DNA from: Octadecabacter arcticus 238 | Lineage (GTDB): Bacteria > Pseudomonadota > Alphaproteobacteria > Rhodobacterales > Rhodobacteraceae | DNA: 64,000 bases | Reading direction: 5' to 3' | Assembly (NCBI RefSeq): GCF_000155735.2 | Contig: NC_020908.1 | Location: forward strand, 1,121,001-1,185,000 | In this document: piece after piece, positions 27,154 through 35,847 of the stretch | Layout of the letters: the number at the start of each line of letters is the position of its first letter | Numbering within the stretch: the stretch's first letter is position 1 | Position numbers and translations under genes: made by a program | The notes under the pieces: generated by a model | Seen by the model: the letters and a program-made list of their open reading frames with translations, nothing else | Database searches by the model: none | What the model was told of the DNA's origin: nothing

Positions 27154-28332
27154 TTAACCGCCAAGAGCCGCGACACCGGGAAGGGTCTTGCCCTCCATCC
27201 ATTCCAGAAACGCACCGCCTGCGGATGAAATATAGGTGAAATTATCCGCCACGCCCGCAAGGTTGAGCGCGGCCACAGTGTCGCCGCCACCTGCGACGGT
27301 AATCAGGTCGCCGGATTTGGTCAGGTCCGCCGCAGCCTTTGCAGCCGCAAATGTCGCCGTCTGAAACGGGTCGATTTCGAACGCACCAAGGGGCCCATTC
27401 CAGATCACGGTCTTTGCCGTGCTAAACAGCGCCGCGATTTGGGCGACAGAATTTGGCCCCGCATCAAGAATCATCATATCGGGCGGGCAGGCGTCGGCGG
27501 CGACAGTTTCATGCGCTGCACCCGCTTTGAATTCAGCCGCCACTACCACGTCACTGGGCAACAGTAGGCTGCAATTAGCTGCTTTTGCCTTGGCCATGAT
27601 GTCCTGCGCGGTGCCTGCCAGATCATGCTCGCACAGGGATTTGCCGACATCGTGTCCTTGGGCTGCAAGGAATGTGTTGGCCATGCCGCCACCGATGACA
27701 ATTGAATCGACGCGTGAGATCAGATTGCCCAGCAGGTCGAGTTTGGTGGACACTTTCGCACCGCCAACCACCGCAACAACAGGGCGCTGCGGGTTGCCAA
27801 GCGCCTTTTCCAGCGCGGAGAGTTCTTCGGCCATCAGACGGCCCGCGCAATTGGGCAGCAATTCGGCCACGCCTGTGGTCGATGCATGGGCGCGGTGGGC
27901 GGCTGAAAAAGCATCGTTGCAAAAGACATCGCCCAAACTTGCTAAAAAACTGGCCATTTTGGGATCATTGGCTTCTTCCATCGCGGAAAAGCGGGTGTTT
28001 TCAATCAGGATGACGGCACCCGCCGGGGCTGCGTCAAGTGTCGCGCGGTCGGGGCGTTCAATGAATGTCACGGGGCGGCCAAGAACCTTTTCCAAGGTTG
28101 GGACGGTCACGCGCAACGACATCTCAGGCACATATTCGCCCTTTGGTCTGCCAAAATGCGCCAACAACACGGGCTTGCCGCCAGCGGCGAGGGTATCCAT
28201 GATCGTCGGCTTGATCCGTTCGATCCGTGTTGCGTCCGTGACGACGCCATTCTCAACGGGGACATTGATATCAACCCGTGTCAGCACCACTTTGCCCGCC
28301 AAATCCATGTCGTCGAGTGTGTTCCAGCCCAT
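27154..28332 (-). CDS. pgk: Phosphoglycerate kinase
   Basis: Glycolytic kinase, 1,3-bisphosphoglycerate + ADP to 3-phosphoglycerate + ATP. It has 392 residues from [73 protein letters not shown] and the C-terminal nucleotide motif [11 protein letters not shown] are all present. ATG 28332 follows AGGAGAGTATC; the longer open frame to 28422 has no support. It is transcribed towards the aldolase gene. Confidence 0.97.
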   Translation of the reverse strand: MGWNTLDDMDLAGKVVLTRVDINVPVENGVVTDATRIERIKPTIMDTLAAGGKPVLLAHFGRPKGEYVPEMSLRVTVPTLEKVLGRPVTFIERPDRATLDAAPAGAVILIENTRFSAMEEANDPKMASFLASLGDVFCNDAFSAAHRAHASTTGVAELLPNCAGRLMAEELSALEKALGNPQRPVVAVVGGAKVSTKLDLLGNLISRVDSIVIGGGMANTFLAAQGHDVGKSLCEHDLAGTAQDIMAKAKAANCSLLLPSDVVVAAEFKAGAAHETVAADACPPDMMILDAGPNSVAQIAALFSTAKTVIWNGPLGAFEIDPFQTATFAAAKAAADLTKSGDLITVAGGGDTVAALNLAGVADNFTYISSAGGAFLEWMEGKTLPGVAALGG

Positions 28333-28470
28333 GATACTCTCCTGTTTTGTTGGCTTGTTCATGGGCAATCGGTGCAGTGTGGTCAACCGCGTCTTGGAAT
28401 CGCATCTTGGAATCGGTGGCAACCCGCACTAGGTAACGCGGCAACGTATTCAAGTTTAGGAGCCCTACAG

Positions 28471-28980
28471 ATGGCCGAGATCAAAGACCCAGAAAACACG
28501 ATCCTGATGGAACTGACCAACGGGACGGTTACGATTGAACTGCTGCCAGACGTCGCACCAAAGCACGTCGCGCGGATGAAAGAGCTCGTGCGTTTGGGAT
28601 CGTATAACAACGTGGTGTTCCACCGCGTCATCGACGGGTTCATGGCGCAGACGGGCGATGTGGCCAACGGCAACATGGAAAACGATTTCAACATCAGCCG
28701 CGCTGGCACAGGCGGGTCCGACATGCCCGATTTGCCTGCTGAATTTTCCAAGATTCCCCATGCACGTGGTTCGATTGGTGCAGCACGTTCGGCCAGCCCA
28801 AATTCCGCCAACAGCCAGTTTTTCATCAACTTTGGCGACAACGATTTCCTGAACGGTCAGTACACTGTGTACGGCATGGTGTCTTCGGGCATGGAACATG
28901 TGGACAAGCTTACCCGTGGTGAACCGCCAACGTCCCCTGACCGGATGATTTCGATGAAGGTCGCTGCAGATGATGCTTAA
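28471..28980 (+). CDS. Peptidyl-prolyl cis-trans isomerase, cyclophilin type (cytoplasmic)
   Basis: A 169-residue cyclophilin without signal peptide. The core motifs are VVFHRVIDGFMAQTGDVANG, GSIGAARSASPNSANSQFFINFGDNDFLNGQYTVYG and VSSGMEHVDKL. The start is ATG 28471, after TTTAGGAGCC. It overlaps the next gene, an exported cyclophilin, by 11 bp, so the two are translationally coupled. It probably assists protein folding in the cytoplasm. Confidence 0.93.
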   Translation: MAEIKDPENTILMELTNGTVTIELLPDVAPKHVARMKELVRLGSYNNVVFHRVIDGFMAQTGDVANGNMENDFNISRAGTGGSDMPDLPAEFSKIPHARGSIGAARSASPNSANSQFFINFGDNDFLNGQYTVYGMVSSGMEHVDKLTRGEPPTSPDRMISMKVAADDA

Positions 28981-29569
28981 AGGCGCAGTTTTCGCGACAC
29001 TTCTGGCAGGAGCTGCGGCGGCTGACGGAATAGCGATTGATGTGACCGGCGACGCAAGTGGCACGGTCTACATTGACCTGTTTGAAGACATTGCACCGCT
29101 TCACGCGGCGCAAATCACCGCTTTGGCGGCTGATGGGTCTTATGATGGCGTGGTGTTTCACCGTGTGATTAATGGCTTTATGGCCCAGACAGGCGATGTT
29201 GAGTTTGGCGATGCATCCGACGCGCAGTTCGATATGCGTCGCGCTGGCACAGGCGGTTCGCAGCTTGACGACATCGCGCTTGAGGCGAGCACAGAGCGGT
29301 CGTTCACCCGTGGTATGGTCGGCATGGCGCGCTCGCAGAACCCTGATTCAGCAAACAGCCAGTTCTTCATCATGTTTGATGATGGCGCGTTCCTGGACGG
29401 TCAGTACACCATCGTTGGCGAAGTGGTCGTTGGCATGGACGTGGTTGACGCCATCAAGCTTGGCACGGGGGCAAATGGCGCGGTAATCGGTGAAGCAGAC
29501 GCGATGGACGTTGTCCGGGTGATCAACGCTGATGAGCTGAGCGACATCGTGGACGCCGCGACGCTGTAG
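28970..29569 (+). CDS. Peptidyl-prolyl cis-trans isomerase, cyclophilin type (exported)
   Basis: A 199-residue cyclophilin. The N-terminus MMLKGAVFATLLAGAAAADG is a signal peptide, probably cleaved after AAA. The catalytic core is VVFHRVINGFMAQTGDVEFG, GMVGMARSQNPDSANSQFFIMFDDGAFLDGQYTIVG. Its start lies inside the end of the cytoplasmic cyclophilin gene. It is a periplasmic counterpart of its neighbour, clearly derived from the same ancestor. Confidence 0.92.
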   Translation: MMLKGAVFATLLAGAAAADGIAIDVTGDASGTVYIDLFEDIAPLHAAQITALAADGSYDGVVFHRVINGFMAQTGDVEFGDASDAQFDMRRAGTGGSQLDDIALEASTERSFTRGMVGMARSQNPDSANSQFFIMFDDGAFLDGQYTIVGEVVVGMDVVDAIKLGTGANGAVIGEADAMDVVRVINADELSDIVDAATL

Positions 29570-29657
29570 GACACGGTAACATCACAATGACGTTGAGGGG
29601 CTAGGCAGAGATGTCTGGCCCCTTTTACGTTCAGGGGGAACAAACGGGAGAGATTTG

Positions 29658-30617
29658 ATGCGCGTTCTAGCACTGGTATTTTCACTGATGGCGACAGGCG
29701 TGTGGGCGAGCCCAGAATTTTGGCGCAATGAATGGCCGAACACGGATTTTGACAACACCAGTATCGAAAGATGGGTGGAAATCATGTCAGGCGGGCCGCC
29801 GAAAGACGGTATTCCCGCGCTGAATGATCCGTCGTTTATTGCAGTGGCGGTTGAGACAGACCTCAGTGCGCGTGAACCTGTTATTACCTTGGAGATACAG
29901 GGGGAAACCCCACGTGCCTACCCGATCCGGTTCCTAATTTGGCACGAGATTGTGAATGACGAGGTTGGCGGCATTCCCGTCGCGGTGACGTTCTGCCCGC
30001 TGTGCAATTCCGGCATTACTTTCGATCGCCGTACTGACGCGGGTGTGTTGACGTTTGGTGTGTCCGGCAAGCTGCGCAATTCCGACATGATCATGTTTGA
30101 CCGTGAGACCGAAAGCTGGTGGCAGCAGGCCATCGGTGAAGCCGTTGTCGGTGATTTGACCGGAACCGAGCTGCAAACGCTGCCGTCCTGGATGGAAAGC
30201 TGGTCAGAGTTCGAGGCGCGCAATCCAGATGGTCTGGTCATGGCCGAGCCTGATTTTCCGCGCAACTATGGCGCCAATCCGTATGTGCAATATGACAGTT
30301 CCAACCGCCCGTTCCTGTATTCCGGTGAAATGCCGCCACATGACATTCCAGCGCTGGCGCGGGTTGTGCGGGTCGGGGATGCGGCGTGGCCAATGACGCG
30401 GATTGCTGAGGCGGGGGAGATCATGGAAAACGGTGTCGTGCTCAGCTGGTCAGCCGGACAAGCGTCGGCTCTGGATTCACGAGATATCGGTAGCGGGCGT
30501 GATGTTGGCACCGTGCGGGTACGTGACGCCGCGGGCAATGATCTGGCCCACGACGTGATGTTCGCCTTTGCCTATGACGCGTTTTGGCCCGATGGGGCGT
30601 GGATGCTGGGGCAATAG
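29658..30617 (+). CDS. DUF3179 domain-containing exported protein
   Basis: 319 residues with signal peptide MRVLALVFSLMATGVWA. The DUF3179 core contains PRAYPIRFLIWHEIVNDEVGGIPVAVTFCPLCNSGITFDR, with a conserved CPLC pair, and LRNSDMIMFDRETESWWQQAIGEAV. The CxxC pair suggests metal binding or redox chemistry, but no function is established for the family. ATG 29658 follows GGGAGAGATTTG. The gene stands alone, convergent with selO. Confidence 0.88.
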   Translation: MRVLALVFSLMATGVWASPEFWRNEWPNTDFDNTSIERWVEIMSGGPPKDGIPALNDPSFIAVAVETDLSAREPVITLEIQGETPRAYPIRFLIWHEIVNDEVGGIPVAVTFCPLCNSGITFDRRTDAGVLTFGVSGKLRNSDMIMFDRETESWWQQAIGEAVVGDLTGTELQTLPSWMESWSEFEARNPDGLVMAEPDFPRNYGANPYVQYDSSNRPFLYSGEMPPHDIPALARVVRVGDAAWPMTRIAEAGEIMENGVVLSWSAGQASALDSRDIGSGRDVGTVRVRDAAGNDLAHDVMFAFAYDAFWPDGAWMLGQ

Positions 30618-30661
30618 GTCAAGACGCTGCGCGGGCGAGGTGTTTAAGAACCAAAGGCGCG

Positions 30662-32038
30662 CTAAGTCCCGCAAAAAGTCTGGTGTACTTTCTCAGCTTC
30701 TTCGGGAGGATGTGCGTAGTCCGCGTTTGGGGTGAACGGGTCGTGTAGCGCTGCGAGCATGGCGTGGAAGGGTTCGAAATCCCCACTCGTGGCGGCAACG
30801 ATTGCCTGTTCGATTTTATGAGTGCGCGGTATTATCGCGGGATTGGTCTTGCGCCACAACGCATCGTCGGGGTCCGCCGCGCGCCATGTCGCGTACCAGT
30901 CAGGGAACGTGGTCGCAGTTTCGTCCAACGCGTTGAACGTGTTGGTAAAGTCCGCGCCAGCGTTGGCCATTTGCGCCAGCAGTTCTTTGGCGAGCGCGGT
31001 GGTGGCATCGTTTTGTGGCAACCCGAGTTTTGGCGCAAAGGCCTTGGCCCATTCGGCGTCAAACAGGCTTGGGAATTGGTTCAATCGGGCGGTAAAATCT
31101 TCAATGGCTTGGTCGGTGTCGGGCATGATCTGCACCAGTGACGTGGCAAACTGCGCCAGGTTCCAATGGGTGATCGGGCCCTGATTGCTATAGGCATATC
31201 GCCCCTGTCGGTCGATGGAACTGAACACGGTATCGGGATGATAGCTGTCCATAAAGGCGCAGGGGCCGTAGTCGATGGTTTCGCCCGCAATCGCGACGTT
31301 GTCGGTGTTCATCACCCCGTGGATAAAGCCAACCGACATCCATTTAGCCACCAAGGTCGCATGCTTTTGCATGACCATTTCAAACAATTGCAACGGATCA
31401 TTGGCGTCGGGGTAGTGGCGGTTAATTGTGTAGGCCGTCAGCTTTTCCAATGCCTCAACATCGCGCTGGGCGGCGAAGTATTGGAAGGTGCCAACGCGGA
31501 TATGGGACGCCGCTGTGCGGGTCAGGATCGCACCGGGCAGGCGGCCTTGTTCACGCCCGATGAAATCGCCGGTTGTGACGGCCGCAAGTGCCTGTGTTGT
31601 AGGTATATCGAGGGCGTGCATCGCACATGACATCAGGTATTCGCGCAGCACAGGGCCAACCCATGCGCGCCCGTCACCGTTGCGCGAATAGGGCGTCGGG
31701 CCGGAGCCTTTGAGCTGGATGTCAACGCGGCCCGACGGCGCGGCGATCTCCCCCAAATGCAAGGCACGACCATCCCCGAGCTGCGGTGAAAACCCGCCAA
31801 ACTGGTGGCCCGCGTAGACCTGTGCGAATGGCGTTGCATTAGCCGGAATATTGTTTCCCGAAAACAGGTTAGCGGCGTCTTCATCGCTCATGTCTGATGT
31901 GTCTAGCCCCAGTTCAGCGGCCAGCGCGTGGTTGAACGCGATCAGGGTCGGGGCGCTGACAGGGGTGGCATTCAGTTTGGAATGAAACCGTGCTGGCAGG
32001 GTCAAATATGTGGTGTCAAACGGGATGTTGATGGGCAT
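30662..32038 (-). CDS. selO: Protein adenylyltransferase SelO (YdiU family)
   Basis: Pseudokinase-fold enzyme that transfers AMP from ATP to Ser/Thr/Tyr of proteins. It has 458 residues. Conserved parts are PFAQVYAGHQFGGFSPQLGDGRALHLGE, VDIQLKGSGPTPYSRNGDGRA (Lys of the nucleotide site), VLREYLMSCAMHALDIPTTQALA, and GFIHGVMNTDNVAIAGETIDYGPCAFMD with the metal-binding Asn and Asp. A C-terminal Cys pair typical of many SelO proteins is not visible; the single Cys near the end is in HQTFCGT. Confidence 0.95.
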   Translation of the reverse strand: MPINIPFDTTYLTLPARFHSKLNATPVSAPTLIAFNHALAAELGLDTSDMSDEDAANLFSGNNIPANATPFAQVYAGHQFGGFSPQLGDGRALHLGEIAAPSGRVDIQLKGSGPTPYSRNGDGRAWVGPVLREYLMSCAMHALDIPTTQALAAVTTGDFIGREQGRLPGAILTRTAASHIRVGTFQYFAAQRDVEALEKLTAYTINRHYPDANDPLQLFEMVMQKHATLVAKWMSVGFIHGVMNTDNVAIAGETIDYGPCAFMDSYHPDTVFSSIDRQGRYAYSNQGPITHWNLAQFATSLVQIMPDTDQAIEDFTARLNQFPSLFDAEWAKAFAPKLGLPQNDATTALAKELLAQMANAGADFTNTFNALDETATTFPDWYATWRAADPDDALWRKTNPAIIPRTHKIEQAIVAATSGDFEPFHAMLAALHDPFTPNADYAHPPEEAEKVHQTFCGT

Positions 32039-32108
32039 TTTTTGGGCCTTTGGTGGTTTGGCACCGAGCGTACACAGGGCGTATACAGGCGCTGGGCATT
32101 AAGTCTCG

Positions 32109-32558
32109 TCAGAGCAGTCGCGTCATCAGGGAACAGGTGTCCCGTAATTTGAAATGCGCCCGCGCGTACAGGCGCTGTGTGGCGTCATCGCTGCGGTCAA
32201 CTTCAAGGTGCAACGCCTTGACGTCAACCCCCGCAAGGCTGGACGAGATCGCCATTAACACCTCGGATGCGATGCCGCGCTTGCGCACGCTGGGGCGGAT
32301 GAACAGCTCATCGATAAAGGCGTCCATGCCGCCCATTTCCATCGACCAGCCAAAGGTGATGATCGTGTAGCCGGTTGGTGCCTTTGCAGGACCGAACAGC
32401 CACGCCGCACCGAGAGGTGAGCCTTGCAACAGGGGCATCAGTGCCGCTTGGCGTTGTTCGTCGCTCCGCTCGATACCGCATTCGGCGTGGAAGGCTGCGA
32501 TCAGCGTCAGCAGGCGCGGCGCATCATCAGGGGTGGCGAGGTGGATGGCAGTGGTCAT
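32109..32558 (-). CDS. GNAT family N-acetyltransferase
   Basis: A 149-residue acetyltransferase; the substrate is unknown. GNAT motif A is FIDELFIRPSVRKRGIASEVLMAI and motif B is LHLEVDRSDDATQRLYARAHFK. The ATG at 32558 (MTTAIHLATPDDAPRLL) is preferred because the extra N-terminal open frame to 32675 does not look like GNAT sequence. It is downstream of nothing obvious and upstream of selO, 70 bp away in the same direction. Confidence 0.87.
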   Translation of the reverse strand: MTTAIHLATPDDAPRLLTLIAAFHAECGIERSDEQRQAALMPLLQGSPLGAAWLFGPAKAPTGYTIITFGWSMEMGGMDAFIDELFIRPSVRKRGIASEVLMAISSSLAGVDVKALHLEVDRSDDATQRLYARAHFKLRDTCSLMTRLL

Positions 32559-32726
32559 GGGGGTGCGGCCTTTGGGGTAGTGAGGCCGCCTCTTAGCGTC
32601 TGGCACGTCGGAAAGATAGCCGGATTGGTTTGCAGCATTGCGACCCGTTTCAAAGACGGCTTTTAAATAAGCCATGCAAATAAGCCATGGGCCGCAATGC
32701 CCGCTAGGACGACGTCGCCCGACAGA

Positions 32727-33269
32727 TCAGCTCATTGAGCTTATGACCACAACCATGAGCAATGAATACAATGCGACACCACCACCAATCAAAAAGAAGG
32801 GCCAGTTCTTGGTCACAGTTGCCGTCGCGATTGACTTCATTTGATACATCAAATCCGGCCACGTGTAGGACACGAAATCGCCTTGCGTGAAGACGGCTTT
32901 GATTTGCCCGTTGTCATCCACAACAGGAAGGCGTCTGAATCGTTCATTCGACATTATCCTGAGCCAATCCAGCATATTGTCGGTCTCACGTGCCACGCGC
33001 GGGTCTTTTGTCATTATTTCAGACACGGCGGTCTTTCGGGCATCCAATTCTTGGGCAACCAGTTTGTTCATCACATCGCGTTCGGTGGCAACGCCAAGAA
33101 CCTTTTTGTCAGCGTCAATTACAACGACCGCCCCGTAATTCTTTTCAGACATCGCGGTGATGGCGTCAAAAACACTGGTGTCGGGTGAACAGGTCAGTGG
33201 CTGCTGTTTTGATTTGTACTCGGGCCGGTCCATGAGGCGGTTACCGGGGCGGTTGACTTTATCTGGCAT
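32727..33269 (-). CDS. CBS-domain protein with C-terminal membrane helix
   Basis: 180 residues from MPDKVNRPGN. There are two CBS motifs: SVFDAITAMSEKNYGAVVVIDADKKVLGVATERDVMNK (about 34-71), then MTKDPRVARETDNMLDWLRIMSNERFRRLPVVDDNGQIKAVFTQGDF. The C-terminus holds one membrane segment, WPFFLIGGGVALYSLLMVVVI. CBS pairs usually bind adenine nucleotides; a membrane-tethered sensor role is inferred. The frame is open upstream to 33428, but ATG 33269 gives the natural start. Confidence 0.85.
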   Translation of the reverse strand: MPDKVNRPGNRLMDRPEYKSKQQPLTCSPDTSVFDAITAMSEKNYGAVVVIDADKKVLGVATERDVMNKLVAQELDARKTAVSEIMTKDPRVARETDNMLDWLRIMSNERFRRLPVVDDNGQIKAVFTQGDFVSYTWPDLMYQMKSIATATVTKNWPFFLIGGGVALYSLLMVVVISSMS

Positions 33270-33619
33270 GTTTTTGATCTTTCCATCTGGCGTGTAGAAG
33301 GAAGTAGCCCTTGGAGGGCACGCGACCAGTTTGGCGGGCCGTAAAAATGTGTAGCACCCCTGTTTTGCCGTCAAGAACGCCCACAAATTGGGGGTTTGCC
33401 CCAAACGCGCCAAACGCTCTGCCAGCAATGCAAAGAATCCGTCGGCGTCGATGGGTAGGTACCTGTCCGCATCAACACGAAGCTGGTTTTGTCACGGTTT
33501 AGTTCCGGTCTCTTTCGAGCAACGTTTGCTATGAAGGAGATATGGAATGGCAACGAGATACACAGACGAGTTTCGGCGTGAGGCGGTGCGCATAGCGATC
33601 AGCAGCGGCTTAACCCTTG

Positions 33620-33653
33620 CCCGACAGTCGATACGCAGTATCGTTGAGAGGGG
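33620..33653 (+). repeat. Palindromic repeat family, copy 1
   Basis: CCCGACAG box, inner stem CGATAC-GCA-GTATCG, then TGAGAGGGG. It interrupts the IS3 OrfA frame between SSGLT and the QVSSDLG part. Confidence 0.75.
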
Positions 33654-33724
33654 CGACGCAGGTATCATCAGATTTGGGCGTTGGCCTTTCGACGCTAAAC
33701 AAGTGGGTTCAACAACATCCGGCG

Positions 33725-33763
33725 CCCGGCAGGGTATTGCGCAGCAATGTCCCGAGAGGGAGC
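33725..33763 (+). repeat. Palindromic repeat family, copy 2
   Basis: CCCGGCAG box, inner stem TATTGC-GCA-GCAATG, then CCCGAGAGGG. It lies directly after the NKWVQQHP segment of the same IS3 remnant. Confidence 0.8.
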
Positions 33764-33960
33764 ATGATGATTTGATGATCGTCATTTGAGCGCCATTGGT
33801 CCAAGTGAAGATGGCGATGGCCGCATGAGGACGTTGAGAAGGAGAACACCCGCCTTAGCAAATAAGTCCGGCTGCTGCGTGAGGAGAGGTAAGTGCTAAA
33901 GTGGAGGCGTTGGCAATTGATCCAGTGGATCATTTGTCGCCGATATCGCGGCGATCCACT

Positions 33961-33997
33961 GACCGGCAGGGCATTGCGCAGCAATGTCCCGAGAGGT
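33961..33997 (+). repeat. Palindromic repeat family, copy 3
   Basis: ACCGGCAG box, inner stem CATTGC-GCA-GCAATG, then CCCGAGAGG. It is close to copy 2 in sequence. Confidence 0.8.
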
Positions 33998-34014
33998 TCT
34001 TTGCAGGCCAGAGC

Positions 34015-34051
34015 CCCCTCTCGTGCATGTAAACATGCACTGCCGGGCAGT
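34015..34051 (-). repeat. Palindromic repeat family, copy 4
   Basis: Read on the minus strand: TGCCCGGCAG box, inner stem GTGCATG-TTTA-CATGCAC, then GAGAGGGG. The stem sequence shares nothing with copies 1-3 yet pairs perfectly. It is 17 bp from copy 3, in opposite orientation. Confidence 0.8.
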
Positions 34052-34128
34052 GGGTGGGTAATCCTCCCGAAAAATGGTCGTGCTGAAAGCTAGAATTTTC
34101 TCGGCAGGATAAGCTAAGGAGATTTACG

Positions 34129-34250
34129 ATGAAGAAATCACGTTATTCAGAGGCCCAGATTGTCGCGGTTTTGAAAGAAGCTGAGAATGGTGTGCCTGTA
34201 TCTGAACTGTGCCACAGCCATGGAATGAGCAGCGCTGCGTTTTACCAGTG
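34129..34250 (+). pseudogene. Second IS3-family OrfA remnant (5' part only)
   Basis: [40 protein letters not shown] is the start of an IS3-type OrfA with its helix-turn-helix, preceded by AAGGAGATTTACG. The similarity ends at about 34250, where IS30 transposase sequence begins without a gap. It is a junction created by insertion or deletion. Confidence 0.75.
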
Positions 34251-34254
34251 CCAG

Positions 34255-34600
34255 GCCCAGACTTTCCCCGTGAGCGATAAATCTCTGACCTGGGATCGCG
34301 GTAGAGAGCTGGCAGACCCTCCGCGCTTCACAATGGCAACCAATGTTAACGTCTACTTCTGCGACCCGCAGTCGCCCTCTCGGAAGATTGCTACGCAATC
34401 GCCTGCCGGGCAATGCATGGCAACGCGGATCGAACGAAAACACCAACCGGCTTTTGAGGCAGTATTTGTCAAAAGGAACCGACTGATCCAGCCTTTCTCA
34501 GGCGAAACTCAGCGCAATCGCAAGGCAACTCAACGAACGTCCTCGCAAAACCTTGCAATATCCCCCCCCCGCGGAGAAGTTTGCGGAGTGTGTTGCGTCG
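34255..34600 (+). pseudogene. IS30-family transposase C-terminal remnant
   Basis: [33 protein letters not shown] is the second half of the IS30 integrase core. After palindromic repeat 5 it resumes in a shifted frame as [24 protein letters not shown] and [14 protein letters not shown], ending with PAEKF...CVAS near 34600. A run of nine or more C (about 34562-34570) lies near the end. The 5' half is missing. Confidence 0.78.
34375..34412 (-). repeat. Palindromic repeat family, copy 5
   Basis: Minus-strand reading: TGCCCGGCAGGC box, inner stem GATTGC-GTA-GCAATC, then CCGAGAGGG. It is inserted in the IS30 gene between CDPQSP and WQRGSNEN. About 40 nt are added, so the downstream frame is shifted by one. 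Confidence 0.85.
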
Positions 34601-34632
34601 ATCAGTTGAGACTGCCGCTCAAGCAGACCTTA

Positions 34633-35758
34633 AAGGCTTATACCCTTTGCTCCGGCGACACTTGATGTAGTGCGACGCGGCTTGCCAATCTATAATGTTC
34701 TGGAATTGTTCTACCTAGGCCAGCCAGGTGGAAAAACGACAAACCCATGTCCCGCCCGGCGTTCGACGCCAGGTTTTGTGATGAGGAAGCCTGTTCGCAT
34801 TATCTGGCGGAACATCGTTGGCCTGAGGGCTTCGTGTGTCCGTCCTGTGGCACCTGCAAGGGCTGGCCGTTAAAGCGAAATCGCGCGACTTGGGAATGTG
34901 CCGGTTGCGCACGGCAGACATCCGTGACGGCTGGCACGGTAATGCACAGCAGCCATTTGCCGTTGCGAATTTGGTTTCTTGCCGCGCACATCATCACCAG
35001 CCATTCCAACGGCATGTCAGCGCTGCAACTTCAGGCGCAACTTGGCCTTGGCAGCTACAAGACGGGTCGCCATCGTCGCTCGGACCGATGGCGCTTCTCG
35101 GCGACCTCCTCTTGCAAAAGCTGCGGCGGTCGATGGTCAACCCTGACCGCAACCCCCTAAAAGACCTTGTCGAAATCGATGAAACAGAGATGCCGTTCCG
35201 GTCCCGGCATGATCCCGAGGACCGGCCAAAGGGTGGGCGCAGCCCGGTTGGAGAGATGTTTGTCGTCTGTGCCGTCGAGTTATCAAGTGACGGACATCCG
35301 CGCCGTATCAGGATGAAACACATTCCCGACGGCGCGTCAAAGACGCTGCACGGGTTCATTGGTCAGGCTGTAGAGCCTGGCGCTCACATCATCACGGATG
35401 GCTGGCTCGGTTACGAAAATCCTCCTGCAAACACGCATGAGGCAAAGGTCGTCAGCGGCAAAAAGGCACACGACATACTCCACTGGGTCCACCGCGTGTT
35501 CTCCAACCTAAAAACGTGGGCAAAAGGCGTCTTCCACGGCCTCAGAAAGTGCCATCTACAACGCTATCTCGACGAATTCGTGTTCCGCTGGAACCGACGG
35601 CGACACATGCGAAGCGGCTTCGACACGCTGCTGGGGATCGGTGTTGGTCTCGGGCCAGCGACATATCGTGATGATCCGATCCGCCTCTCAAGCCACAAGG
35701 GCGAGGTTCTGCGCCACGTCAACATGTGCGGCAACCGGACTAAAAGGGATAAGCCTTT
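34633..35758 (+). mobile_element. IS1595-family (ISXO2-like) element, decayed
   Basis: The ends AAGGCTTATACCC (left) and GGGATAAGCCTTT (right) form terminal inverted repeats. The element is flanked on both sides by AGACCTTA (34625-34632 and 35759-35766), an 8-bp target duplication, which fits IS1595. Its length is 1,126 bp. It landed just behind the IS30 remnant. Confidence 0.85.
34747..35757 (+). pseudogene. ISXO2-like transposase, frameshifted
   Basis: The N-terminal zinc ribbon is clear (CPSCGTCKGW, then CAGC), followed by TSVTAGTVMHSSHLPLRIWFLA and LQAQLGLGSYKT in the frame from 34747. The catalytic half is in another frame from about 35105: KLRRSMVNPDRNPLKDLVEIDETEM, HIITDGWLGY and HRVFSNLKTWAKGVFHGL (DDE/N type). 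At the break (35070-35109) about 40 bp with internal complementarity (CGCCATCG / CGATGGCG, outer GTCGCC / GGCGAC) replace a few expected codons. The C-terminus also looks decayed and runs out of the element. Confidence 0.8.
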
Positions 35759-35847
35759 AGACCTTATTTGCAGTGACGATGCGATATTCGCCTTTGGAAC
35801 TTCCGCGGCAACTCAGAAAGGTTTGGCGGTAATTTTTGGATGCTGGC

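Larger units (their letters stand above)
33547..33960 (+). pseudogene. IS3-family OrfA remnant carrying palindromic repeats
   Basis: Pieces of an IS3-type OrfA in shifting frames. MATRYTDEFRREAVRIAISSGLT (33547-33616) is the helix-turn-helix start. After palindromic repeat 1 it continues as QVSSDLGVGLSTLNKWVQQHP, then repeat 2 follows. Beyond that KENTRL and VRLLREER, the end of OrfA, are readable at about 33845-33890. Repeat 3 sits just downstream. No OrfB is recognisable after this. The ATG follows GAAGGAGATATGG. The region 33270-33546 before it shows nothing beyond the original left end. Confidence 0.7.

Noticed and set aside
27419..28432. 337-codon open frame on the plus strand opposite pgk.
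   Set aside because: Shadow of a GC-rich conserved gene; composition is Ser/Arg/Ala-rich and no family is recognisable. The same applies to frames opposite pdhC and fabF.
33620..34412. CRISPR array, because short repeats recur at close range.
   Set aside because: Spacing is irregular, orientation changes, copies differ in the stem, and no cas gene or spacer-like unit is present.
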